Positions 7,244-16,230 of a stretch of 54,065 nt of DNA are shown here, in pieces (position 1 is the first letter of the stretch; each line of letters opens with the position of its first letter). Origin of the DNA: Acidobacteriota bacterium. GTDB taxonomy: Bacteria > Acidobacteriota > Terriglobia > Bryobacterales > Bryobacteraceae. The notes under the pieces were generated by a model, which saw only the letters and a program-made list of their open reading frames with translations, was not told where the DNA came from and ran no database searches. The position numbers and the translations under genes were made by a program. The stretch covers positions 1 to 54,065 of the forward strand of contig JAFDVU010000029.1 in assembly GCA_018268835.1 (NCBI GenBank), in the 5' to 3' direction.

Positions 7244-9538
7244 ATGCGGATCGTGCCCCTTTTTGCGGCGGCGTGCTGCGCGATGAGCGCCCAAAGCCTT
7301 CCCCTGCCCGGGAAGATCGATCTCGCGCCGCCCGCGCCCGCGATCCGCAAGGCGGTTCAGTCGCGCCACTTCCTGGAGTCGGTGGGCCGCCGCGGCGCCA
7401 TGCTCGGCACGGAGGACGGCACCTTCGAAGCCTGGCTGAACCCCATCAAACTGGCGCGCGATTTTCGGCTTTCGGTCTTCTTCGATGGCTCGCTCGACGC
7501 CGTGGACCTCTCGGACCTTGCTGAGACTGTCGCGGTCTCGCCCGGGCGCGTGACCATCACGCACTCGCACGCCGCCTTCACCATCCGCCAGACCTGGGTC
7601 GCCGCCGTCGATTCGCCGGTGCTGCTGGTGCTGCTGGATATCGACACCAACCGGCCCTTGCGCTTGCGCGCCAGTTTCATCCCCGAGATGAAGCCGATGT
7701 GGCCGGCGAGTTTCGGCGGCCAGAGCAGTGCCTGGGACGATGCGGAACACGGTTTCGTGCTTGGCGAAGGGCTGCGGCGCTACGCCGAGGTGATCGGCTC
7801 GCCGCTCTTCACCACGCACAGCGAACAGATCGGCCATCAACTTCCCTCGCGCCGCATCCTGGCGGAGATGGAGTTAACGCCGGAGATCTGCCGCGCCCAC
7901 ACCATCCCGATCGTGTTCGCAGCCTCGCGCAAGGACTATCGCGCGGCGCTTGCCGATCCCGAGCGCCTCGTGCGCGAATCCGACGAATACTACCGTGCCT
8001 TCGACGCGCGCACGTTGCGCGTGCACACGCCCGACGCGGTCCTGAACGACGCCGCCGAGTGGGCGCGTTACGCGCTCGAAAAGGGCTGGGCCTGCAATGA
8101 GGGCGTCGGCTGCGGCCTGGTCGCCGGCTACGCGGCGTCGGGGGAAAGCCAGCGTCCGGGCTTCGCGTGGTACTTTGGCGGCGACGCGCTCATGAACTCC
8201 TGGAGCGTGCTGGACTACGGCGATTTCGACCGCGTGCGCGGCATCCTCGAATTCCTGCGCGGCCACCAGCGCGCCGACGGCAAGATCGAGCACGAACTCA
8301 CCCAAAGCGCCGCGCTGCTCGATTGGAGCAAGTACCCCTACGGCTACTACCACGGGGACACCACCGCGCTCTACCTCTACTCCGCGGCACGCTACGTGGT
8401 GCGCTCCGGCGACGTGGACTTCCTGCGCGCCTCGTGGGACTCGATCGCCAAGGCCTACGAATACTGCGCCGGAGCGCTCGACGACGATGGCCTGCTCTCC
8501 AACCGCAAAGCCGGAGCCGGCGCGGTGGAAACCGGCGCGCTCTCCGGTAAAGTCGCCAACGACGTCTATCTGCAGGGCGCGTGGCTCGCGGCGCTCGACG
8601 GCTACCTGCGCCTCGCCGAGATCGCCGGCAGAAATCCGGGCGATGCGGCGCGTCAGCGCGACCGCGCGCGGCAGACGCTGAACGGCTGGTTCGTGGAACC
8701 GGCCACTCTGGCCTTCGCGCGCCTGACTGACGGCACCATGTATCCCGCGCAATCGGCGTGGCAGGGTCTTGCGCTGGCCTTCGGCGGACTCGACCCCGCG
8801 AAATCCGCGCGCGCCGCGGCACGCATGAGCCGCCTGGAACTATCCACTCCGTGGGGTGCGCGCCTGTTCGCCACGGACAGCCCGAACTATGACCCGCTCA
8901 GTTACAACGACGGGAGCGTCTGGCCGTTCGTCACCGGCTTCGCCGCGCTAGGCGAATTCCGCAATCACCAGGCGACGGGCGGATTGCGCCACCTCTACGG
9001 CACCGCCGCGATGACCGGACTTACCGGCGCCGGGTTCATCCCGGAGTACATGAGCGGAGAGCGCGCGCAGGCGCTGCCGCATGCCGTGCCGCACCAGTTG
9101 TTCTCCTCGTCGGCGGTGGTAAACCCCCTGGTCAGCGGGTTGCTCGGGCTGGACGGTGACGCCCTGCGCCACACTCTTTCCCTCGCGCCGCACCTGCCGC
9201 AGGGATGGACGGTGGAGTTCGCGCGCTACCGCGTGGGGCGCTCCGTAGTCTCCGGCACCATCGCCCGCGTTCGCGGAGAAGCGCGCATTTCGCTCACGAT
9301 CGAGGGCGAACCCCTGAGCGTGACGATCTCGCCCGCGTTCGCATCCGGCGCGACTTCAGCCACGGCGGGCGTCGGAGGCGCGCAGGTTCCCATGACGGTG
9401 GAATCCACGCCGGGCGATGCGCATGTGACGGTTCGTGCCGCCGCGGCGCAGCGGATCGACGCGGTGATCCGGGTCACCGAACCGGCGGAATCCCCGCAGG
9501 TGCTCGTCAGACCGGCGCCCGGCGATCCGGCTCGTTGA
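7244..9538 (+). CDS. Secreted six-hairpin (alpha/alpha)6 glycosidase, amylo-1,6-glucosidase-like
   Basis: 764 residues from ATG 7244 with a short signal peptide (MRIVPLFAAACCAMSAQ). An N-terminal beta-sandwich (about 30-270) is followed by an (alpha/alpha)6 barrel (about 280-660). The barrel has FAWYFGGDALMNSW and PYGYYHGDTTALYLYSAARYV, the aromatic/acidic pattern of GH63/GH15/debranching-type enzymes, and a small C-terminal beta domain. It is probably an exported glycan hydrolase; linkage specificity cannot be read from sequence. No Shine-Dalgarno precedes the ATG. TACAAT (7232-7237) ends 6 bases before it, suggesting a leaderless transcript. The in-frame ATG at 7193 overlaps the divergent YjbQ start and is less likely. 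Confidence 0.82.
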   Translation: MRIVPLFAAACCAMSAQSLPLPGKIDLAPPAPAIRKAVQSRHFLESVGRRGAMLGTEDGTFEAWLNPIKLARDFRLSVFFDGSLDAVDLSDLAETVAVSPGRVTITHSHAAFTIRQTWVAAVDSPVLLVLLDIDTNRPLRLRASFIPEMKPMWPASFGGQSSAWDDAEHGFVLGEGLRRYAEVIGSPLFTTHSEQIGHQLPSRRILAEMELTPEICRAHTIPIVFAASRKDYRAALADPERLVRESDEYYRAFDARTLRVHTPDAVLNDAAEWARYALEKGWACNEGVGCGLVAGYAASGESQRPGFAWYFGGDALMNSWSVLDYGDFDRVRGILEFLRGHQRADGKIEHELTQSAALLDWSKYPYGYYHGDTTALYLYSAARYVVRSGDVDFLRASWDSIAKAYEYCAGALDDDGLLSNRKAGAGAVETGALSGKVANDVYLQGAWLAALDGYLRLAEIAGRNPGDAARQRDRARQTLNGWFVEPATLAFARLTDGTMYPAQSAWQGLALAFGGLDPAKSARAAARMSRLELSTPWGARLFATDSPNYDPLSYNDGSVWPFVTGFAALGEFRNHQATGGLRHLYGTAAMTGLTGAGFIPEYMSGERAQALPHAVPHQLFSSSAVVNPLVSGLLGLDGDALRHTLSLAPHLPQGWTVEFARYRVGRSVVSGTIARVRGEARISLTIEGEPLSVTISPAFASGATSATAGVGGAQVPMTVESTPGDAHVTVRAAAAQRIDAVIRVTEPAESPQVLVRPAPGDPAR

Positions 9539-9552
9539 GGCGATTTTGCGGA

Positions 9553-9581
9553 TTGCAAAGTCCGTCCCCGGGGACTAGGAT
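9553..9581 (+). promoter_or_regulatory. Sigma70-type promoter with palindromic spacer
   Basis: TTGCAA (9553-9558) and TAGGAT (9576-9581) are 17 bases apart, 20 bases before the IPT/TIG gene start. The spacer carries a perfect 12-base palindrome, GTCCCCGGGGAC (9564-9575), abutting the -10 element. This would be an ideal repressor position if it is an operator. Confidence 0.5.
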
Positions 9582-9600
9582 ATGGATAGAGGGTATCGAG

Positions 9601-10005
9601 ATGGGAATGTCCGCATTGTCGATTCCACTCCTTCTCGCCTTCGCTCTGCCCGCCGCTCCGCCCGTTCAGGACGCCATGCCCATGATGAACTCGGTGGAAC
9701 CCACTTCGGGCAAGGTCGGCGAAGTCCTGGTAGTCCGAGGTGTCAACCTCGGTGCCGACCACGTGGCCGCGGTGTACCTGACGGACGGAAAGCTTGATTT
9801 CAAAGTCTCCGTCCTCGAACAAACCGCCACATCCATCCGCTTCCGCATACCGCCGGAAGTAAAGCCCGGACGGCTTGCCCTGGTGGTGCTCACCAAGGAG
9901 GCCTCTCCGAAACTGATTGAAGAACCCGTAAAGGTCACGGTCGAGCCGGAAACCACGAGTGCGGCGAACGCTCCGCCGCCGCGCGGGGCGATCGGCGCTC
10001 GTTAG
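9601..10005 (+). CDS. Secreted IPT/TIG-domain protein
   Basis: 134 residues. A signal peptide (MSALSIPLLLAFALPAAPP) is followed by one immunoglobulin-like IPT/TIG domain (about 30-115) with SVEPTSGKVGEVLVVRGVNLG, the classic start of the fold. The alanine/proline-rich tail (about 118-134) looks flexible. GAGGG at 9589-9593 places the start at ATG 9601. IPT domains bind proteins or sugars; no enzyme domain is attached. It is followed 25 bases later by a 49-residue single-helix protein, and the pair probably forms a transcript from the promoter at 9553. Confidence 0.78.
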   Translation: MGMSALSIPLLLAFALPAAPPVQDAMPMMNSVEPTSGKVGEVLVVRGVNLGADHVAAVYLTDGKLDFKVSVLEQTATSIRFRIPPEVKPGRLALVVLTKEASPKLIEEPVKVTVEPETTSAANAPPPRGAIGAR

Positions 10006-10030
10006 ACGGTTCTGCCGGGAGGTAAATCCC

Positions 10031-10180
10031 ATGTTTGACAGTCTGGAAGACAAGATCAAACAAGACGATTCCGTTGAGATCTCCCGCAAGGAACGTATCG
10101 TCAAGGGGGTGGTGATCACCGTCCTCTCGATTGTGCTGTTCGGCGGGCTCTACTTCGCGGTGCGGATGGTGGGAACGTAA
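10031..10180 (+). CDS. Small single-helix membrane protein (49 aa)
   Basis: An acidic/basic N-terminal half (MFDSLEDKIKQDDSVEISRKERI) precedes one transmembrane helix (about residues 25-46), ending in RMVGT. A good Shine-Dalgarno (GGGAGGT, 10017-10023) lies 7 bases before ATG 10031, which supports translation. I recognise no family. Its position behind the secreted IPT/TIG protein suggests an envelope role. Confidence 0.72.
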   Translation: MFDSLEDKIKQDDSVEISRKERIVKGVVITVLSIVLFGGLYFAVRMVGT

Positions 10181-10190
10181 TCCGGCGCGG

Positions 10191-11609
10191 TCAAACGACG
10201 CGTTCGGCCTCCTGCCGCATGATCGTCCACAGCGCCTCCACGTGTTCGCGCCCGGTGAGCAGCGAACCGATGGAGACACGCACCATCCATCGCCCGTCGA
10301 GGATGGCCGGCGTGAGATAGGCGGCGCCGGAGCGGTTGACGCGATCCGCCCAGTTCTGAGTGTGTCTGTCGAGCTCCTCGCCCGCGACGCCGGCCGGTTC
10401 GTAACGCAGGCAGATGGTCTGTAACGGCACCGGGGCCAGCACGCGCCAGCCGGGTGCGCGGCGCACGGCATCGGCGAACCACTGTGCGTTGGCGAGGTCA
10501 CGCCGGAGCCGTTGCTGCAATCCGGCGATACCCCGCTCGCGCAGCAGGAACCACACCTTGAGCGCGCGCATGCGGCGTCCCAGGGGCAGACCCCAATCGC
10601 GCAGGTTCTTGACCTTTTCGTCGGCGGCGGTGCGCAGGTAGCTCGGGCTGGTGCTCATTACGCGGATCAGGGTTTCGGGATCGCGCACGTAGTACAGGGA
10701 GCAATCGAAGGCCACCCCGAGCCACTTGTGGGGATTGAGCACCAGCGAATCGGCGCCTTCGATCCCGTCCCACATCCAGCGGCACTCGGGCAGGATCATG
10801 GCGCTGCCGGCCATGGCGGCATCCACGTGCAGCCAGAGGCCGTGTTCGCGCGCGATGCGCGCCATCGCGGCGATGGGGTCGAGTGCGGTGGTGGCGGTGG
10901 TGCCGGTGGTGCCGACGATGGCGCACGGCTTGCGCCCGGCGGCCAGGTCCGCGGCAATGGCGGCTTCCAGTGCTTCCGGACGCAGCGCGTAGTTTTCGTC
11001 GTTGGCCACGTGGCGGACATTCTCCCGGCCGAAGCCGGCGAGCAGCGCGGCCTTATCCACGGAGCTGTGGCTGTGGGCCGAGGTGTAGACCACCAGCGGC
11101 GCGGCTTCCGCCTGCAGTCCGCCGCGGGCCAGCGAGTAGCCGGTGGCGCGTTCGCGGGCGCACAAGAGGGAAACCAGCGTGCAGGTGGAGGCCGTATCCT
11201 GAATCACGCCGCTCCAGGCATCGGAGAGGCCGGTGGCGCGCCGCATCCAGTCCGTCACCACCTCTTCGAGTTCGGTGAGCGCGGGGCTGGCCTGCCAGTT
11301 CAGCCCGAGCACGCCGAGTCCGGTGGAGACGTAGTCGCCCAGCACGCTCGCCAGTTCGCCGTTTGAGGGAAAGTAGCCGAAGAAGTTGGGATGCTGCCAG
11401 TGGGAGAGTCCGGGCAGGATGATGCGGTCGAGGTCGGCGAGGATGGCATCGACGGATTCAGCTTCCACCGGCGGGTCGGCGGGAAGCGCGGCGCGAACTT
11501 CGCCGGGTGCGGTGCGCGCCATCACGGGACGCGCGGCGACGCCTGCGCGGTAATCGGCGATGTAATCGATGATGCGGTGGCCGTAGCGGCGGAATTCCTC
11601 GGGTGTCAT
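10191..11609 (-). CDS. PLP-dependent amino acid decarboxylase, group II (aromatic-L-amino-acid decarboxylase family)
   Basis: 472 residues, full length. The N-terminus has the family pattern (EFRRYGHRIIDYIADY; HPNFFGYFPSNGE). HVDAAMAGSA supplies the aspartate that pairs with the PLP ring nitrogen, and NPHKWLGVAFDCS holds the Schiff-base lysine. The reaction is decarboxylation of an aromatic amino acid (Trp, Phe, Tyr or DOPA) to its amine; the exact substrate is open. Alone on its strand, it lies 21 bases from the end of the esterase-like gene upstream. Confidence 0.9.
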   Translation of the reverse strand: MTPEEFRRYGHRIIDYIADYRAGVAARPVMARTAPGEVRAALPADPPVEAESVDAILADLDRIILPGLSHWQHPNFFGYFPSNGELASVLGDYVSTGLGVLGLNWQASPALTELEEVVTDWMRRATGLSDAWSGVIQDTASTCTLVSLLCARERATGYSLARGGLQAEAAPLVVYTSAHSHSSVDKAALLAGFGRENVRHVANDENYALRPEALEAAIAADLAAGRKPCAIVGTTGTTATTALDPIAAMARIAREHGLWLHVDAAMAGSAMILPECRWMWDGIEGADSLVLNPHKWLGVAFDCSLYYVRDPETLIRVMSTSPSYLRTAADEKVKNLRDWGLPLGRRMRALKVWFLLRERGIAGLQQRLRRDLANAQWFADAVRRAPGWRVLAPVPLQTICLRYEPAGVAGEELDRHTQNWADRVNRSGAAYLTPAILDGRWMVRVSIGSLLTGREHVEALWTIMRQEAERVV

Positions 11610-11630
11610 AGCGATCAGCTCTACAGTAGC

Positions 11631-13169
11631 TCAGGGCAGCTTGTACCAGACGGGCAGTTCGATCGCGGCGTAGCTGGTGGCGGTCCGCGCCAGGAAATGT
11701 ACGCGTACGCCGGGCTGGCAACTCGCGCGGATGACGGCGTGGGTGTAGCGGACGCCGTCCTCCACTACCCGGACGCTGGTGTCCACGCAGGGGTCGCTGG
11801 TGATCAACTCGGCGCGTCCGTCGGGCAGCGCGATGGTGAAGGCTTCGCCGGGCGAGACGTTGCCGTCATGGTCGGTCTCATCCATGATCTTGAAGTTGGT
11901 TGCGACCGGTGCGGGCGGGTAGACCGGGACCTCGACCGCGAGTCCCATGGCGCGGATCATTACGGATGCGGGCAGGGCGTTGGCGGTGCTAAAGGTGACG
12001 GGCACTTCGGCGGATGCGCCCGGGTAGATCGCCGGCACGCGTGCCGTGGGCACGGCGAAACGCACGCCCGGTGTAGGGCTCTCCCAGCGCGCGGTGACGG
12101 GTTCGGAGCGCTCCGCGCCGCGATTCCAGAAACGCAGTCGCAGTTTGACAGGCGCGCCGGCGGTGGCCCAGTTGCCCTCGGCGAACTCGTATCCGGAGAG
12201 GGACAGCCCCGCCGCCCTGCCGATGCCGACCTCGTACTCGCCGCCATCGAGATCGAACGTCAGCCGCCCCTGCGCGTCGGCGCGCTGCGCCACGCGGCGG
12301 ACCTTGCCGTCAGAGAGGCGGATGTAGGTGACGGTGTGGCTGGTGCGCGGTTCGAACAGGTGCGGCGAGGTCACGCTGAGCTTCACTTCGGGGATGGCGG
12401 CGCCGCCCGGCAGCCATTCGCGGACCACCGAGTGGAAGCCGCTTGCCGAGACGTTGGTGAGCAGTGTGAGGCCGGGGCGTTTGCGGTTCGAGACGGCCTC
12501 CCAGCCCCAGATGGTGAAATTCGGGTAGGGGTCGGCGTGGTCGAAGACCGTCGGCTTCGCGGGGGGATCGCCGAACGCGGCGAGATCGAAATCGAGCGCG
12601 GCGGCGACGTCGGCTGTGTTGAACAGGCGCGTGCTCACCGCGCCGTGATCGATATGCAGGTCTTCGAGCAAGGTATCGACCTCGAAGCCTTCGGGGCCCA
12701 CGGCGGCGGTGCGCTCCGGCGCGAGCGCGCTGGCGGCGGCGATGAGATCGGGCGCCTTGGACGCTTCCCATAGCGCCAGGAATCCGCCGCTGCCGTAGCC
12801 GGAGACCGCGCGGTGGCCGCGGTCGGCGACGGTGCGCAGGGTGCGATCCACGCGGCCGGCGAGTTCGGGAAGGTAGAGCGGATAGTTACCCGAGGTGTCG
12901 GCGGGGCCGGAATCCACAACGATGGCGTCGTGCTTCGCGGTCCACGCGGCGAGTTGCGCGGCGCGTTCGTCCCCGCCGGCTTCATAGCCGTGCAGCCAGT
13001 AAATCACCGGGTAGCGCTTCTGCGAAGCGGCGTACCGGGCGGGCAGGTACACGTGGTAGGTTCGCATGCCGCCCATCACAAGGCTGGGATGGGTCTGCTC
13101 TTGTGCGCAGAGAAGCAGGACGGGAATCAGGCTGCCGAGGAAAAGTCGCACTACTCTTGTTGGTACCAC
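11631..13169 (-). CDS. Secreted esterase-like alpha/beta hydrolase with C-terminal beta domains
   Basis: 512 residues from a GTG at 13169; GTG 13151 (MRLFLGSLIPVLLLCAQ) gives a cleaner signal peptide and may be the true start. The N-terminal half resembles the esterase D/PHB-depolymerase group: RTYHVYLPARYAA, YPVIYWLHGYEAGGDE and the nucleophile elbow SGYGSGGFLALW (Ser about residue 142). The C-terminal half (about 290-510) consists of beta-sandwich segments resembling fibronectin or NPCBM-like adhesion domains. A catalytic histidine is plausible near NVSASGFHSVV. Substrate unknown. It diverges from the DUF3142 gene. Confidence 0.7.
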   Translation of the reverse strand: MVPTRVVRLFLGSLIPVLLLCAQEQTHPSLVMGGMRTYHVYLPARYAASQKRYPVIYWLHGYEAGGDERAAQLAAWTAKHDAIVVDSGPADTSGNYPLYLPELAGRVDRTLRTVADRGHRAVSGYGSGGFLALWEASKAPDLIAAASALAPERTAAVGPEGFEVDTLLEDLHIDHGAVSTRLFNTADVAAALDFDLAAFGDPPAKPTVFDHADPYPNFTIWGWEAVSNRKRPGLTLLTNVSASGFHSVVREWLPGGAAIPEVKLSVTSPHLFEPRTSHTVTYIRLSDGKVRRVAQRADAQGRLTFDLDGGEYEVGIGRAAGLSLSGYEFAEGNWATAGAPVKLRLRFWNRGAERSEPVTARWESPTPGVRFAVPTARVPAIYPGASAEVPVTFSTANALPASVMIRAMGLAVEVPVYPPAPVATNFKIMDETDHDGNVSPGEAFTIALPDGRAELITSDPCVDTSVRVVEDGVRYTHAVIRASCQPGVRVHFLARTATSYAAIELPVWYKLP

Positions 13170-13241
13170 ACTGGCGGGCGGCGCACACCGGCGGGCAGGT
13201 GGCAGGAAGCCCGGGACCGAAACGTGCTCGAATACGGTTGT

Positions 13242-13943
13242 ATGCGCGCACTGCTGCTCCTATTGGTCGCTTCGCGGATGGCGCCGGCCGCGCCTCCGAA
13301 GGTGATGCTGTGGGCGTGGGAGCGGCCGGGCGACCTGCGTGCGCTGCCGGCCGGCGCGGGCGTGGCGTTTCTCGCAGCGACCGTAACCCTCATCGACGGG
13401 GAGGTCGAGACGATGCCACGCTTTCAGCCCCTGCGTCTGCCGCGCGGTGCATACCGCATGGCGGTGGTGCGGGTCGCGGCGCCGGGCGCCGTGTCGGAGG
13501 CGACACAACTGCGGCCGGCCGTGGACGCCATCGCCGATGTCGCGGCGACAGCGCGCGCCGATGCCTTACAGATCGATTTCGACGCGGGCGCCTCGCAGTT
13601 GCCCTTCTACCGGGCACTGCTCGGCCAGGTGCGGGCGCGGTTGGGGAAGGGCCTTTTTCTCTCTATGACCGCGCTGGTCTCCTGGTGCGGTCCGGACTCG
13701 TGGATGCGCGGGTTGCCGGTGAACGAGATCGTGCCCATGACATTCGAGATGGGGGGTGCGGCGCCCGCCATCGAGGCGCGCCTGCGCTCCGGCGGAAAGC
13801 TGGAGAGCCCGCTCTGCCGCGCGAGCATCGGGGTGGCGGAACAGGATCTGGCGGCGCGCCCGCGCGCGTTGCGCACCTACGTATTTGCGTATCGGGACTG
13901 GACGGAGGAAGCGGTACGTGCCGTGCTGGAGAGAACGCGATGA
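13242..13943 (+). CDS. Secreted DUF3142-type protein
   Basis: 233 residues with a signal peptide (MRALLLLLVASRMAPAAPP). KVMLWAWERPGDL and the following beta/alpha repeats are those I associate with DUF3142, which looks like a TIM-barrel glycosidase relative: ADALQIDFDAGASQLPFYRALL resembles a barrel strand with acidic residues. No function is established for the family. The start is ATG 13242; the frame is open far upstream but only over the divergent gene. Its stop overlaps the next ATG (ATGA, 13940-13943), indicating translational coupling. Confidence 0.72.
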   Translation: MRALLLLLVASRMAPAAPPKVMLWAWERPGDLRALPAGAGVAFLAATVTLIDGEVETMPRFQPLRLPRGAYRMAVVRVAAPGAVSEATQLRPAVDAIADVAATARADALQIDFDAGASQLPFYRALLGQVRARLGKGLFLSMTALVSWCGPDSWMRGLPVNEIVPMTFEMGGAAPAIEARLRSGGKLESPLCRASIGVAEQDLAARPRALRTYVFAYRDWTEEAVRAVLERTR

Positions 13944-15211
13944 GATACGCGGCGTTGATTGCGGGCGCGGCCGTGCTGGCCGCGGTTCTGGCGCTGGCTT
14001 GCGCGCCGGAGTTTCCCAAAACGGTGTTCGTCTACACGCGGCACCCCGACTTCCCGCGGACGGCGTACCTGGAAGGTAAACTCGGGGTGTTTCGCCCCAC
14101 CTACGCGCGCTCATACCTGGTGATCGCCTACCGGTATGTCAGGGGGCGCCCGTTGAGCGTGCCGGAGCGCGAACAGGTGCGGGACTACTGGAAGGACCGC
14201 GAAACCGGAGACTGGGACCATACTGCGACCGACTGGCAGGATCGCTGGGCGTACGAGATTGCGCGCGCGACCGGCGCTCCCGCGCCGCAGAAAAAGCCGG
14301 TCGGGCAGGGGCGGTACCGATTCGACACGAGCACGAATTCGTACTTCTTCAACTGCGCGGAGGACGCCTACCGCACGGCTTATCAGACGCTGCAGGCTCG
14401 CGCCGCACGCTTTGGGGCGCAGAGTGCCGCGGTGCGTGCGTGGGCGGACGCCCAGCAGCAGGTGTTCGCCAACTGCGACGGTGGTCCCGCGATTCCGCCA
14501 CCGGCGCCGGCGGCGCTGCCCCCGCTGATTCGCGCCGATCGCGACTATCAAATCGCGGCTGCGCAGCTCTATTCCGGCGACTATCCGCGCGCCGAAGCAG
14601 GTTTCCGGCGCATTGCCGCATCGCACGATACGCCGTGGCAGTGGATTGCGCCGTACCTCGTGGTGCGCACGCTGGCGCGCGGCGCGGGAGACGACCCGGC
14701 GCTGCTCGCGAATGCGGAGAAGGAAGCGCGCGCGGTCCTGGCAGATCCGCGGCTCGCCCCGATTCACGGCATGACCCTGGTGCTGTTGCACCGCGTGATC
14801 CTCAGGAAGAACGACGCCGGCTACCTCCACGCGCTGGCCGACGATCTGGCCGGCGGCAAGACCGAACGCAGTTTCCGCGAGGAACTCTGGGACTACACGA
14901 CACTTTACGATCGTTTCGCCGCGTACGACCCGTTCGCGGATGACGCCGCCGGAGCGGCGATCCAAGCCGGACGTCTCCTCCCTCCGCGGCGACGATCTCA
15001 GCGACTGGATCCTCTCGTTCCAGTCGGACGATGCGGCCGAAGCGCGGCACGCGCTGGAACGCTGGCGCGCGACCCGGTCCGTCCCGTGGATGGTGGCGGC
15101 GCTGCGCCACGATTGGCGCGACGACGAATTGCTCGCCGCGGCAGCGAGCGTTCCCACGGAAAGTCCGGCGTACGAGATCGTCTCGTATTACCGCCTTTCG
15201 CGCGAACTTGA
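13940..15211 (+). CDS. Long secreted protein, 5' part before a probable frameshift
   Basis: ATG 13940 overlaps the DUF3142 stop. The protein starts with a signal peptide or lipoprotein-like segment (about residues 1-19, then CAPEF) and continues as a helical, TPR-like protein (YRTAYQTLQARAARF; QIAAAQLYSGDYPRAEAGFRRIAA). Sensible sequence stops near base 14950. The remaining frame to 15211 is low-complexity Arg/Pro-rich and has no protein-like character. The downstream ORF at 14940-16223 continues in the +1 frame with matching composition, so one gene of about 761 residues appears split. Function unknown. Confidence 0.62.
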   Translation: MRYAALIAGAAVLAAVLALACAPEFPKTVFVYTRHPDFPRTAYLEGKLGVFRPTYARSYLVIAYRYVRGRPLSVPEREQVRDYWKDRETGDWDHTATDWQDRWAYEIARATGAPAPQKKPVGQGRYRFDTSTNSYFFNCAEDAYRTAYQTLQARAARFGAQSAAVRAWADAQQQVFANCDGGPAIPPPAPAALPPLIRADRDYQIAAAQLYSGDYPRAEAGFRRIAASHDTPWQWIAPYLVVRTLARGAGDDPALLANAEKEARAVLADPRLAPIHGMTLVLLHRVILRKNDAGYLHALADDLAGGKTERSFREELWDYTTLYDRFAAYDPFADDAAGAAIQAGRLLPPRRRSQRLDPLVPVGRCGRSAARAGTLARDPVRPVDGGGAAPRLARRRIARRGSERSHGKSGVRDRLVLPPFART

Positions 15212-16223
15212 CGCGGGGGCGAAGGAAGCGGCGCGCGGCGAGATCGACCGCATGCTTGGGAGGCCTCTGTCGAAATCCACCGCCAACCTCTTCCGCGCGC
15301 TGCGCATGCGAGCGGCGCCTGACCTGGCCGGATTCCTGAGCTTCGCGGCGCGTCCGCCGGTGATGCTCACCTCCACCTGGAACCAGGGCGAAACGCCAGA
15401 CCGCGGCGACGCCGATCCGGTGCCGAGCGCCCGCGGGCAACTGCTCTTCGACCGCGATTCCATCAAGATCCTGAACGAACGCACCCCGCTCCGGGTTCTG
15501 CGCGAGGCGGCACTCTCGGGAAACGTGCCGCGGTATTCGGAGCGCGATTTCGTGCTCTCCGCCTTCACCCGCGCGTTGCTGCTGGACGACTTCGAAAACG
15601 GCCGGCCACTATCGGAACGCCTGACAGCGCTCGGCGCCGACCGCGAACGCTACCTGGAGGTGTACCGCGCCGCGGCGGATTCCCTGGAGCGGCGCTTCGC
15701 CGGCATCTTTTATGTGCTGCATCACCCCGAGAGCCGGCCCTACTTCGCTAGCGGCATGGGGCGCTGGGGCAATCCTGGTCGCATCGACAATTACCGCGAT
15801 AACTGGTGGTGCCCGGTGGATCTGGCGGTGGATCTGGATGCCCGCACCAACCTGAGCGACTGGCGCCAGGACCTGCCACCGCGCGCGAGTGCGGACGCGC
15901 CGGCGTGGAGCGCGGCGTTTCTGAGCGATGCCGACCGCGCCCAGGCCAAAGCCGAGATGGCGAAACTGGCGGCTACCCAGAGCGGCCCCGACTACCTTCT
16001 GCGCGAGACCATGCGGTACGCGCGCGCACATCCCACTGATCAGCGGGTGCCGGAGGCGCTGCATTACGCGCTGCGCTCTCAACGGTACGGCTGCGTGCGC
16101 GAGCAGACGGCTGAGGCGGCGGAACAGGTGTGGCGGTATATGTGGCGCCTCTATCCCAAGAGTGGGTGGACGCGAAAGTCCAACTACCACTTCGAACCCG
16201 CGAACCTGCCGGAGAGCCACTGA
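14940..16223 (+). CDS. Long secreted protein, 3' part after a probable frameshift
   Basis: 427 residues in the frame shifted by one base relative to 13940. It has no signal peptide and no visible ribosome-binding site, yet reads as a well-folded alpha-helical protein throughout (SDWILSFQSDDAAEARHALERW; FYVLHHPESRPYFASGMGRW; ETMRYARAHPTDQRVPEALHYAL). This fits a TPR-like continuation of the 5' part. The combined span is 3n+1 bases, so one extra base between about 14943 and 14990 would explain it. It may be a sequencing or assembly indel or a genuine mutation. The end converges on the gene at 16231. Confidence 0.62.
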   Translation: MTPPERRSKPDVSSLRGDDLSDWILSFQSDDAAEARHALERWRATRSVPWMVAALRHDWRDDELLAAAASVPTESPAYEIVSYYRLSRELDAGAKEAARGEIDRMLGRPLSKSTANLFRALRMRAAPDLAGFLSFAARPPVMLTSTWNQGETPDRGDADPVPSARGQLLFDRDSIKILNERTPLRVLREAALSGNVPRYSERDFVLSAFTRALLLDDFENGRPLSERLTALGADRERYLEVYRAAADSLERRFAGIFYVLHHPESRPYFASGMGRWGNPGRIDNYRDNWWCPVDLAVDLDARTNLSDWRQDLPPRASADAPAWSAAFLSDADRAQAKAEMAKLAATQSGPDYLLRETMRYARAHPTDQRVPEALHYALRSQRYGCVREQTAEAAEQVWRYMWRLYPKSGWTRKSNYHFEPANLPESH

Positions 16224-16230
16224 AACCGCT

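Noticed and set aside
11391..12773. A long plus-strand open frame opposite the decarboxylase and esterase genes
   Set aside because: Its composition is typical of antisense reading of GC-rich coding DNA and it has no start signal.
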